NCBI GenBank assembly: GCA_905221605.1
Contig: CAJNDS010000324.1
Location: forward strand, 937,701 to 985,200
DNA length: 47,500 nucleotides
Direction: 5' to 3'
From: Symbiodinium natans
Taxonomy: Eukaryota; Sar; Dinophyceae; Suessiales; Symbiodiniaceae
Shown here piece by piece: positions 37,759 to 45,601 of the stretch. Under the pieces are notes generated by a model, which was not told where the DNA came from, ran no database searches, and saw only the letters and a list, made by a program, of their open reading frames with translations. Each line of letters begins with the position of its first letter. Position 1 is the first letter of the stretch. A program made the position numbers and the translations under genes.

Positions 37759-37948
37759 GGGCTATGTTCGTCAATGGTCGAGAGATGTGTTGCAAGACCT
37801 GTCGAGAAAGATCGTGCGCAGAGGGGGACATCATGGGACGTCCTATGCGTCAGTTTGGACCGCAGCTCAGGGAGAGGCAATGAGAACATGCAGAAGTTCA
37901 CGCTGTTTCACATTGCTGGGTCTCAAAAATGGAAATAACATGAAATAA
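37759..37948 (+). CDS. Candidate terminal exon, continues 37626
   Basis: TTTAG^GG acceptor only about 20 bases after the previous donor. The 1-nt lead fits, giving GYVRQWSRDVLQDLSRKIVR, RGGHHGTSYASVWTAAQGEA and stop at 37946. A Cys-rich alternative frame (AMFVNGREMCCKTCRERSCA) is also open. A 20-bp intron would be too short, so 37626 and this exon may instead be one read-through exon or alternatives. Confidence 0.4.
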
Positions 37949-38020
37949 CAGTCGTCGCAGCAGATGGAGAATACGACTATTAACTATACATTGTAGAAGT
38001 TAACCCCAAACCCTAAGCAG

Positions 38021-38137
38021 TTTCTTTCGTGTTCTGGCATGACAATCGAAGCAAAGGCGATGCTCCCAAAGTTTGTTACGGAGAGGACACCCAAAGCTGG
38101 AATTTGCGGGTTTGGACTCTTGCTGGGACAATCTTAG
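38021..38137 (+). CDS. Candidate terminal exon
   Basis: ACCCTAAGCAG acceptor; 38 codons in phase 0 to TAG: FLSCSGMTIEAKAMLPKFVT, then ERTPKAGICGFGLLLGQS. Family unknown. Confidence 0.5.
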   Translation, partial: FLSCSGMTIEAKAMLPKFVTERTPKAGICGFGLLLGQS

Positions 38138-38443
38138 CTTGTCCTAAAACCCGAAACCCTAAGCCTTGAAAAACCCTGAGCCCCTAAACCCTACACCCTA
38201 AAGCCCTTAACCCCTAAACCCTGAACCCTAAACTCCCTAAGAGCCCGAAAAACCCGAAAAAACCTAATTCCTAAAGCCCTAAAAACCCTGACGCCCAGTA
38301 AACCCCTGCAGCCCTAAAGGAACTAAAACCACAAAGAAAGCCATAAAGCTACTAAAACCTACAAAAACAAATAGTACAAAACACATCTCAAAGGACCTAA
38401 GAGCCCTAAGCCTAAAACCCTAAGACCCAGAGCCTTCTTGCAG

Positions 38444-38465
38444 GCTGCTTCTGCCCTCGAACGAG
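38444..38465 (+). CDS. APC1: APC1-chain 22-nt micro-exon
   Basis: CCTTCTTGCAG acceptor, 1-nt lead, LLLPSNE, phase 0 end and GTGCGG donor. With the next APC1-like exon it reads LLLPSNE-VHALRLKSESFW, parallel to APC1 'LLPEL...I-V-GPRYW'. Reading through instead stays open for about 20 codons. Confidence 0.5.
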
Positions 38466-38647
38466 GTGCGGGGCTTCAGGGTACCAAGAATCTGGGTGTG
38501 CTACTCTCAGCCTCTAGGAGGTTTAGGAGGTGTAGGAGGTTTAGGAGGCTTAGGGGATTTTAGGGGGTCTAGGAGGTTTAGGTTTAGGTGGGTAGGGTTT
38601 TGGGGTTTTGGGCTTTGGGTTTTCGAGGGGCACGTAGACCATCCAGT

Positions 38648-38758
38648 GTGCGGGTACAAGCCGCACAGCTGAAGTGTCTGGGCCGTCGAGTCTTCGTCAC
38701 ACTACCTTCCGAGGACTCCCTAAACTTCCTTAAACTCCTTAAGCCCGAAACTCCCTAA
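38648..38758 (+). CDS. Candidate terminal exon
   Basis: After CCATCCAG and one base, 36 codons to TAA: VRVQAAQLKCLGRRVFVTLP, then SEDSLNFLKLLKPETP. A second frame (CAGTSRTAEVSG...) is also open. Product unknown. Confidence 0.45.
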   Translation: MRVQAAQLKCLGRRVFVTLPSEDSLNFLKLLKPETP

Positions 38759-38817
38759 ACCCTAAGCCCTGAACCCTAAACCCTAAACTCCCCTGGTCCT
38801 TATCCACTCGACTTGAG

Positions 38818-38895
38818 AACTTTCACGGGGCCCCTGAAGCTGGTTGTGCAGGTCAGGGTTTGGCGCGCAGAGCACCTGCAACCCCGAGTCTCTAG
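38818..38895 (+). CDS. Candidate terminal exon
   Basis: CTCGACTTGAG acceptor, phase 0, NFHGAPEAGCAGQGLARRAP, ATPSL then TAG. Confidence 0.35.
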   Translation, partial: NFHGAPEAGCAGQGLARRAPATPSL

Positions 38896-38924
38896 GTTTA
38901 GGGTTTTAGGGTTTAGGGTTAGGG

Positions 38925-39031
38925 CTTAGGGCTTAGGGCTTAGGGCTTAGAGCTTAGGGCTTAGGGCTTAGGGCTTAGGGCTTAGGGCTTAGGGCTTAGG
39001 GCTTAGGGCTTAGGGCTTAGGGCTTAGGGCT
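38925..39031. repeat. CTTAGGG variant array (about 15 units)
   Basis: An almost uniform run of the variant heptamer CTTAGGG, with one AGAGCTT variant. This is local homogenisation of a single-base variant of the telomere unit. The following 39032-39440 holds TTTAGGG variants and a short open segment (ALPGLPLGNYESPSYAA, stop, about 39196-39252). Confidence 0.95.
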
Positions 39032-39446
39032 TATACGGTTTATGGTTAGGGTTTAGGGCCTGTAGTTGGGGTTCAGGGTTGAGGGCTTGGGGTTTAGGGT
39101 TGAGGAAGAAGGGCTTCTTGGGGTTTGGGGCTTAGGGTTTGTTGAGTTCGGGGGTTAGACGTAGAGGGTTTAGGGTTTGAGTGCTTTAGAGTATTCAGGG
39201 GCTCTTCCTGGGTTGCCATTGGGGAACTACGAGTCGCCATCGTATGCGGCTTAGGGTTTAGAGTTTACGGTTTAGGGTTTAGGGTTTAGGCTTTTGGGTA
39301 AACCAAACCTAATGCCCACGTTCCTTACCGCCCCAAACCCTAGACCCCTCCAGAAGCCCATAATGATACCCCAAAGTCGATTTAGGGGCTTAGTAGGTAG
39401 AGCATACTATGCCTCACTAAACTCCTAAACCCATGTACATTCAACC

Positions 39447-39513
39447 TAAACCCTAAACCCTAAACCCTAAACCCTAAACCCTAAACCCTAAACCCTAAAC
39501 CCTAAACCCTAAA
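39447..39513. repeat. CCCTAAA array (about 9 units)
   Basis: Perfect heptamers upstream of the last clear APC1-like exon. Confidence 0.95.
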
Positions 39514-39557
39514 CCCCCCATAACCCCTGAACCCTAACCATGGACTGGCTGTCTCAG

Positions 39558-39642
39558 GTCCACGCCCTGCGCCTGAAGAGCGAAAGCTTCTGGCCCGTGA
39601 CCATCGAGCGCAGCCTCAAAGGACTGGCACGAGAGCGAAAGG
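39558..39642 (+). CDS. APC1: APC1-like exon: 'SESFWPV'
   Basis: GGCTGTCTCAG acceptor, phase 0, 28 codons: VHALRLKSESFWPVTIERSL, then KGLARERK; one trailing base and donor G^GTTTAG. Corresponds to the APC1 strand 'I-V-GPRYWP' behind LLPEL. Later APC1 parts were not recognised securely. Confidence 0.7.
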
Positions 39643-39990
39643 GTTTAGGGTTTAGGGTGTAGTGGGTGTAGTGGGTGTTGTTTCAGACGACCAGATTGTG
39701 TTTGTGAGAACTCCTCTTGCAATCTTACATGCACTTGTGCGAAACTTAGATAACATGCACTTCAAGAAATGGCACCATTTAGGAGGTTTGCAGCGCGCGC
39801 CAGATATTGCAAGGCTTGGGACATTTCAAGAGAGCTAGAAGACATGCAAGATGTCTAGGGGAAAGGCAGTGATCGAATTGTCCAGCAGTCTTCGATGTGC
39901 CCGCGGCTCCGGCTCGTAGTGAGGGATTTCCCGGTCGAGGCATCTCCTTGAAGAAGGACCCTGAGGAAGAGGGTTGAAGGCCCTTCCGAG

Positions 39991-40344
39991 ATGATACGTC
40001 GTTGCTCCACATCAGCGCTGTTCTTCGCCCTGCTGCTTGCGAGCCCATCCCCGTCCATGCTGCCTGGAAGAATCCAAATTGCAGATGCCTTTGCGACAAC
40101 AGCACTGGCAGTGACTGGGGGGTTTCTTGGCTGGCTGTCATTCAATGCGCAGGAAGTCTACAATAGCATCAAGCGCTGGTGGGGCGGTCCAGTGGAGTGG
40201 GGCAAGATCTGGGAGGACTACAAGAAGGCTCGCCATGCGATCATGCAGAAAGAACCGAATGATGAGATGAGACACATTCTTATCTCGGACATGCGGGAGG
40301 ATTTCCGAATCAAGTACCCGCAATGGGCATACAAGTGGAACTGA
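39991..40344 (+). CDS. Small secreted or membrane-targeted protein, single exon
   Basis: A complete ATG-to-TGA frame of 117 codons. Residues 1-30 look like a signal peptide: basic MIRR, hydrophobic ALFFALLLAS, then ADAF as a possible cleavage site. A second hydrophobic stretch (ATTALAVTGGFLGWL) follows, then an aromatic, charged domain with GGPVEWGKIWEDYKKARHAI and a C-terminal FRIKYPQWAYKWN. No family recognised. It sits in about 750 bases free of telomere-like repeat and without introns, after the last APC1-like exon. Overlapping minus frames are shadows. Confidence 0.7.
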   Translation: MIRRCSTSALFFALLLASPSPSMLPGRIQIADAFATTALAVTGGFLGWLSFNAQEVYNSIKRWWGGPVEWGKIWEDYKKARHAIMQKEPNDEMRHILISDMREDFRIKYPQWAYKWN

Positions 40345-40665
40345 CGGACCCGTCTCACCCATCTAGCCTAGACGCTAGACAGTGTGAATGTGCCCCGGCA
40401 GGACAAGCGGCGTTGCGAGTGGAGCGAGGAAGGAAGCTTTCGCTGGGTAAAGAAGCCTAGTTTCTTGGAGCCCTCTTACCAGCCCAGAGAGCTCACCACC
40501 CCACGAGGATCGCTTACGCCGCCACATCAAAAAGACCCATCAAGGCTGTGATCTCCGTAAAGCCCTACGACTCCGAAGACCCTAAACCCCCCAAAAGCCC
40601 ACGACGACACACTGATACCCACGAAAGATCTTCCAAAAGCCGCTCCAGCACACGCCGTTTTGCAG

Positions 40666-40840
40666 ACTCCTGAGCCACAGGGAGCGAAGCCCTGGATTGT
40701 AGACCGGCTTGCGTTGACGAAATGCATATGCACTGTGCGTTACTGTCGAGGTTCATGCTGCACGCGCCCTTTAACATGGTTACTCCTAGAGTTTTGCAAC
40801 TATATATCTTGTATTACATGGTGTGATGCTAGCGGTGCCC
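40666..40840 (+). CDS. Candidate exon, Cys-rich second half
   Basis: CGCCGTTTTGCAG acceptor, phase 0, TPEPQGAKPWIVDRLALTKC, then CICTVRYCRGSCC and a hydrophobic stretch. Only the first 20-30 codons look strongly coding. The end is unclear. Confidence 0.4.
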
Positions 40841-41010
40841 TTGTGCCACTTTTTTGGGGGGTTAGAGGTTTGGGGTTTCGGGGTTAAGTTTTTGGGGCTT
40901 AGGATCTTAAGATTAAGAGTGCAGACTTAGGGTTTCAGGTCAAGATTATTAGGGCTCAGGCGACCCCTGAAGCCCACACGTGAGACCTTTTCCTTCTGAG
41001 TTCTTACTAG

Positions 41011-41067
41011 GTACCGGCAACTCACACGACAGTCCAAGCTCCAGCTGCCGAAAAGACTGAGCTGTAG
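41011..41067 (+). CDS. Candidate short terminal exon
   Basis: AGTTCTTACTAG acceptor, phase 0, VPATHTTVQAPAAEKTEL then TAG. A second frame (YRQLTRQSKLQLPKRLS) is open too. A minus-strand frame covers the same place. Confidence 0.35.
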   Translation, partial: VPATHTTVQAPAAEKTEL

Positions 41068-41089
41068 TCATTTGAAGTATCTTGGGTAG

Positions 41090-41145
41090 CCTGATCGACA
41101 GGCTTTGTATTATCAAAACGGACCATGACTTCGAGAACTGGCAAG
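41090..41145 (+). CDS. Candidate exon
   Basis: ATCTTGGGTAG acceptor, 1-nt lead, LIDRLCIIKTDHDFENWQ, one trailing base, donor GTTATC; the frame stays open further (GYRQLNLEFGV). Coding-like. Confidence 0.45.
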
Positions 41146-41419
41146 GTTATCGACAGCTGAATTTGGAGTTTGGAGTCCAGTGCCATCCACCCCGAAACCT
41201 TATTCCCAAACCCCCAAATACTAACCCTCAGCTCCAAACTCCAAGCTCCAACTACCAAGGGTGTCCGGGAGCTAGGGTCCTTGAGGATTTTACGGGGTGT
41301 GCCTAAGCCCAAACTCTGAACCTGAGGACCGCACCTTAGACCCCCAGAAGCCTGCAGCAGAAAGTTCAAAAGCCTGCTGTGGGGCCCCGCAACCCCAAAG
41401 CCCTAAACCACCTGCGCAG

Positions 41420-41463
41420 GACCAGATGCTGTTGAAAACCGTTGGATGAAGGCGCAGACCATC
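41420..41463 (+). CDS. Candidate exon, phase-compatible with 39642
   Basis: CACCTGCGCAG acceptor, 2-nt lead, PDAVENRWMKAQTI, phase 0 and strong GTGAGG donor. It could follow the last APC1-like exon by phase, but the residues are not diagnostic. Confidence 0.5.
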
Positions 41464-41497
41464 GTGAGGGGGTCATGTTTTGGGCATTTCGCCCAAT

Positions 41498-41521
41498 GGG
41501 GGGGGGGGGGGGGGGGGGGGG
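41498..41521. repeat. G homopolymer (24)
   Basis: Uninterrupted G run. A second run, of 30, lies at 41790-41819. Confidence 0.95.
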
Positions 41522-41789
41522 CGGGGTACCCCTAATATACCTTAAGAACCTATGCTCCTTATTGTGGGAACCCCAAAAAGGGTGCCCCTCGGAACCTCCC
41601 TCCCACTTCCTTACAAGGCCCCCAGGACAGTTAACGTCTTTAGGAACCGCACCCAAACTCTCAAATTTTAGCCCACCTGTGTGTGCGGGGCAAGGAATCA
41701 ACGGTGCAAGGAATCAATGAAGATTGCTGCGCTTCCTTGTTCCCACAAACCCTGAACCCCAAAGCCTGAACACTTAAACCGGATATTGT

Positions 41790-41790
41790 G

Positions 41791-41819
<29 letters not shown>
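41790..41819. repeat. G homopolymer (30)
   Basis: Longest homopolymer in the window; a likely assembly or length-uncertainty point. Confidence 0.95.
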
Positions 41820-41823
<4 letters not shown>

Positions 41824-42018
41824 TCTCATTTTGGAGCCACCCCTAAGTCATGCCCTGCTACGTGTCGGCTCGAAATCTCCCAGAGGGGTTGGGGTTTGAG
41901 GTTGAGCGAGGCCCAAAATCGGTTCTGCGCCTTGCAATTCGGAAATTCTTTTGGAGGTTTGTTATTTCTGCTTCGGGGGGGGTGTTAGAGGTATAGGGTT
42001 CCGGGCTTGAGGAGCCTT

Positions 42019-43067
42019 ATGTTGCAAGTCTGGGGGATTTCTGGCGAAGAGGTGGCCTCCGTACCTGTAGCGGAGATGCACGACGTGCGGACATTGAAGC
42101 AAAGCTTGCAGAAAGTCTGCGGCCTGCCCCGATTTCGACAGAGGCTCTTGCATGATGGGAGGGACCTTGAAGATGTGGCCAGGCTTGAGATGGTGCAGGA
42201 TGTGCAACTGGTACTGCTGGACTTCTGCCCTGTGTCTCATCATGAGGCAAGACACCTTTTCAAGGCTGCGGATGGTGGCATGGTGCTGGAGGTTGAGAAA
42301 GCCCTGCAGCGGCCCCAAGATCCGAATCAGACCACATCTCCAACCCACCCCACACCCCTGAACAGGGCCGCCCGCAACGGCCACATGGAGGTGGTCCACC
42401 TCCTGTTGGAGGCGACAGCCGACTTGGAAAGCTACTCGGATTTTTTTGGGGAACATTTTCTATTTTCCTTACTCGGGTTGTATAAGGGACCCTATTTCTT
42501 TATGTATATATATATAGATATAATATATAGAGGGTTTATTGGCCAACCCAGGATATCACTATCATTCGGGTTGCACGGCTCTTGGCAGCGCGGCTGGCTT
42601 TGGCCACGTGGAGATCGTGCGCCTGCTCCTGGTGGCCGGCGGCAAGGTCAACAACGGGGCCACCACGGCCCTCTTTCGGGCAGCTTCCACAGGACATGAG
42701 GAGATCCTAGGTAGATTCCTGGGACATTTTAAGTATTTTCTCTTAGTTTGGGTTTAAGAGGATCATACTCAGGACCATTTTTTCACAGAGGGTTTTTATG
42801 GCCAATCCTAGGATCGTTGGCATCTTGCTGGAGGCCCGGGCTGCGGTGGATGTGGGCACTCGCCTGGAGGGTAGGACAGCCCTGGGTGTGGCGTCCTACA
42901 ACGGGCACGCGAAGACCGTGGCCTTGCTGCTGCAAGCCAGGGCCGACACAGACCAAGCCTGTGGATGGGAAGGTGAGACGGCCTTGTCCTTGGCTGCCAA
43001 GCAGGGACACCACGAGGTCGTGCGCCTCATGACGCATGAGGGCACGCCCACTTGTGGGAGCCTTTAG
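42019..43067 (+). CDS. Ubiquitin-like domain plus ankyrin-repeat protein (three exons)
   Basis: Exons: 42019-42430, 42552-42702, 42812-43067. Residues 1-75 form a ubiquitin-like fold (MLQVWGISGEEVASVPVAEM at the start, LKQSLQKVCGL, then FRQRLLHDGRDLEDVARLE and VQLVLLDF), followed by at least five ankyrin repeats (NGHMEVVHLLLEA, GFGHVEIVRLLLVAGG, GHEEIVGILLEARAAVDV, GHAKTVALLLQARADTD, GHHEVVRLM) and TAG. Ankyrin repeats bind protein partners. Dinoflagellates have many genes with this layout, but the partner is unknown. Intron 1 needs a GC donor (GAAA^GCTACT) and intron 2 a GA donor (GAGGA^GATCCT) to keep the ankyrin frame. Unlike the APC1 region there are no telomere-like arrays here. The start is the first ATG of the ubiquitin-like fold. 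Confidence 0.85.
42431..42551 (+). other. Intron 1 of the UBL-ankyrin gene (introner-like)
   Basis: 121 bp. It contains GGGGAACATTTTCTATTTTC, GGGTTGTATAAGGGACC, a TA run and, at the 3' end, AGAGGGTTTATTGGCCAACC. The same blocks in the same order occur in intron 2. Confidence 0.7.
42703..42811 (+). other. Intron 2 of the UBL-ankyrin gene (introner-like, GA-AG)
   Basis: 109 bp. TGGGACATTTTAAGTATTTT, GGGTTTAAGAGG, CAGGACC and AGAGGGTTTTTATGGCCAAT match intron 1 in order. ATCCTAGG occurs at both ends (the 5' side in GAGATCCTAGG, the 3' side in CCAATCCTAGG), like a target-site duplication. The donor is GA if the ankyrin frame is kept. Confidence 0.7.
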
Positions 43068-43282
43068 CTGGGAATGGTGACGCTGGGCCACACAGCCGCG
43101 CCACAGCCAGAGATCTGATTCAGGTGTGGGAGCCGTTGACGCAAACTCCTGCGCGAAGACGCCAGCTTAAAGTCCCCAATGCCGATGCTGTGCTACCTGA
43201 CGTTAACAAACAGCCGAGTGGGACTTGCTACAATCCGAAGCACAAACCCTCCTAGCCTCGGAAGCTCTTCATCCTGAAACCC

Positions 43283-43552
43283 TTGAGTCCTCAGCTTTTG
43301 TCCCCCGCTAGAGGAGGATTTGTGATGTGGTGCTTGTTCAGCGTCGCAGTGGTGGCTCTAATAGAAATTGGTTTTGCTGTGGGACGCTGCTTCTGCTGCC
43401 CCACCCGCCAGGCTTTGCAACATACGCGCCGCTTCTATGTCAAGCGACGCGACGGGCTGGAGAACAGGCAGAGCACAAGGGCTTCATGGTGTTTAGGGTT
43501 TTGGGCTTTGGGCTTTTTCGGTACTTTGGGCGATTATGGGTTGGGTCTTTAG
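43283..43552 (+). CDS. Open frame with one membrane-like helix
   Basis: About 89 codons. The middle reads MWCLFSVAVVALIEIGFAVG (a likely membrane helix), then RCFCCPTRQALQHTRRFYVK and RRDGLENRQS; the tail runs into TTTAGGG translation. Probably an exon shorter than the frame. Not recognised. A second frame overlaps. Confidence 0.35.
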   Translation: MSPQLLSPARGGFVMWCLFSVAVVALIEIGFAVGRCFCCPTRQALQHTRRFYVKRRDGLENRQSTRASWCLGFWALGFFGTLGDYGLGL

Positions 43553-43559
43553 GATTTAA

Positions 43560-44290
43560 GGCTCACGGGTTTTCAGGGTAGTCGTGTTGGGGGAATGTTT
43601 CCAAGGGAGCCTCTCAGAAAGGGTACCTCAAAGAGGACGCCAATGTAGAACTACTTTAATCCGAAAGCCCGCACGGGCTGATGGGGTGCTCATGGGTTTA
43701 GGGTATTATCAAAAACACCCCTCCGCTAATCCCCCCGACCCTACAAACTGAATCTTCCCATTGTAGCATTAAACCCCTAAACCTTAAACCCTAAACCCTA
43801 AAACCCTAAATCCCTAAACGGGTAAAGGTCAATTAGTTCGATCATCCATCCCAAAAGCCCTGTTTTCTCAACTGCAAGGCCGCTGCTCTTAATTTTTAGG
43901 AACTTCGGGTTTCGGCGTGTGGGGTTTCGGGTTGAAGTAGGGTTTAGGGTTTTGCGTTTAGGATTTAGGGGGTTTGTGGAGCTCCTGCCTAAACCCTAGA
44001 AGCCCTAAACCCTCTAAACCACCGAAACCCCCTAAACACCCTAAACCCCCTAAACCCCCTAAACCCTAGACCCTAGACCCTAAACCCTACACCCAACCTA
44101 CAAGAATCCCAAGCCCCATAACAACCTACACGCTGGCACCCTTGAAGCTTGAAAGCCCTGCAGATCCAAAAGCTCTGAAGCTCTAAACCCTAAACCCTAA
44201 ACCCTAAACCCTAAACCCTAAACCCTATACCCTGAAGTTGCTCAACCTTTTCGGCCCCGAAGTCCCCTAAAACCCCTAAACCCTCAGGTT
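43560..44290. other. Degenerate repeats, no gene seen
   Basis: CCCTAAA variants (43770-43830, 43990-44100, 44185-44230) with short unique pieces; no convincing exon. Confidence 0.5.
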
Positions 44291-44291
44291 G

Positions 44292-44398
44292 GGTTTGGGG
44301 TTTAGGGTTTAGGGTTTAGGGTTTAGGGTTTAGGGTTTAGGGTTTAGGGTTTAGGGTTTAGGGTTTAGGGTTTAGGGTTTAGGGTTTAGGGTTTAGGG
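44292..44398. repeat. TTTAGGG array (about 15 units)
   Basis: Perfect heptamers. Followed after a 65-bp unique island by CCCTAAA units, the reverse of the usual order. Confidence 0.95.
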
Positions 44399-44401
44399 CC
44401 A

Positions 44402-44466
44402 GCCGCGAAGCTGGGACGGCTCTCGGAAGGTCTGACCCCTTGAGCCTCGACTCGGCGCAGGCCCAT
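44402..44466. CDS. Candidate mini-exon, strand undecided
   Basis: The unique island between TTTAGGG (left) and CCCTAAA (right) is open and coding-like on both strands: plus ASREAGTALGRSDPLSLDSA, minus MGLRRVEAQGVRPSESRPSF. The plus strand has the TTTAG acceptor. By the usual intron polarity the arms are inverted here. Confidence 0.3.
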
Positions 44467-44639
44467 CCCTAAGCCTCTAAAACCCTAAACCCTAAACCCT
44501 AAACGGTTTAGGCCCTAAACCCTAAACCCTAAACCCTAAACACTAAACCCTAAACCCTAAGCCCTAAGCCCCAAGCCCCTAAGCCCTAAGCCCTAAGCCC
44601 TATAAGCCCTAAACCCTAAACCCTAAACCCGAACCTTGG

Positions 44640-45090
44640 GACCATGGGCCATTCGTGCGGACCCTTACCCTTGCTTAAAGGGAGTTAAGGGGGTCTGGGC
44701 CCTTACTACGTAAAGTGTACTTAGGAGTTAGTAACAGGGGACCCAAATTAAGGGCAACTTAAGAGAAATTCACAAGACCCGTTCAGGGTTTAGGGTATTG
44801 AGAGTTTTAGGGTTTACCTCTAATCCCCCCCCACCCCCAAACCCTTCAGGGCTCTGAGGGGAGTCAAAGGGAAGCTTCTCTTTGTGGTTATCGGGTTTAG
44901 GGTTCAGGATTTACTAAAGGTTTGTAGTTCAGCCCTCGGATCCAGAGTAGGCCTTAGCCCTTTTTTTTCAGGGGCTGGGTCAGGCCCCGCAGCCCCTGAA
45001 CCGTAGACCCCAAAATGTTAAACGCCCAACCCTAAACCTGTAAGCCCTAAACCCTGATAAACCTACTAGGCTTCCTCTTGGAGGCTGACT
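44640..45090. other. Unique stretch with GGGTC/GACCC inverted pieces
   Basis: Contains AAGGG/CCCTT-rich sequence resembling the interiors of the foldback elements (GGACCCTTACCC, GGGCCCTTACTACG) but no clear terminal repeats; no gene seen. Confidence 0.4.
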
Positions 45091-45094
45091 GCAG

Positions 45095-45170
45095 GGCTTG
45101 AGTGGCTCAGAAACTTACGGACTCTTTGTGTTTGAGGACTTCGAGGTGTTCCAGGGCCTGTCGTCTAGGG
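45095..45170 (+). CDS. Candidate exon
   Basis: GCTGACTGCAG acceptor, phase 0, GLSGSETYGLFVFEDFEVFQ then GLSSR, one trailing base and GTGTAG donor. Strongly coding-like. Family unknown. Confidence 0.55.
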
Positions 45171-45477
45171 GTGTAGCGTTTAGGGTTATCTCAACCCTAA
45201 ACCCTGACCCTAAATCCTCGGTTCTTAGGGTTTGGAGTTTCGGGTGTGAGGCGAAGTAGGTACCCTAGAAGATTGAAAGAACCTTTCTCCTCCTCATCCC
45301 TGAGCCCTTAATCCTAAATCCTAAACCCTAAATCCTCAAGCCTAGACCCTAAACCCTTAATCCTAAATCCTGGACCCTAAACCCAAATTCCAAACCCTAA
45401 GCCCCAAACCCTAGAGAGTCACTTAAAGGAATTCACCCCAATCCCTAACCCTAAACCCTAAACCCTAAACCCTAAAC

Positions 45478-45582
45478 TCAAAACCCTAGAAGAGTCTCCT
45501 TAAACCAATGCACCCCAGGGTCGGTAAAGGCCTGGTTCCCCACCTTCACGGCGCCGCAGATACAGCACTTGGCGCGGGGCCT
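45478..45582 (-). CDS. Candidate minus-strand terminal exon, Cys cluster
   Basis: On the minus strand CCACAAAAG precedes RPRAKCCICGAVKVGNQAFT, then DPGVHWFKETLLGF and TGA. The CCxxC with a later His is zinc-finger-like. A GTGGGG donor after GAVK is an alternative end. The minus-strand intron polarity (CCCCAAA/CCCTAAA before, TTTAGGG after) matches the rule seen for plus-strand exons. Confidence 0.5.
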   Translation of the reverse strand, partial: RPRAKCCICGAVKVGNQAFTDPGVHWFKETLLGF

Positions 45583-45601
45583 CTTTTGTGGGGCGTGGTA
45601 G

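Noticed and set aside
39779-40145. Minus-strand frames opposite the 117-residue protein
   Set aside because: The plus frame has a complete start, signal peptide and stop; the minus frames lack these.
44402-44466. Firm strand assignment of the 65-bp island
   Set aside because: Both strands are open and coding-like; left undecided.
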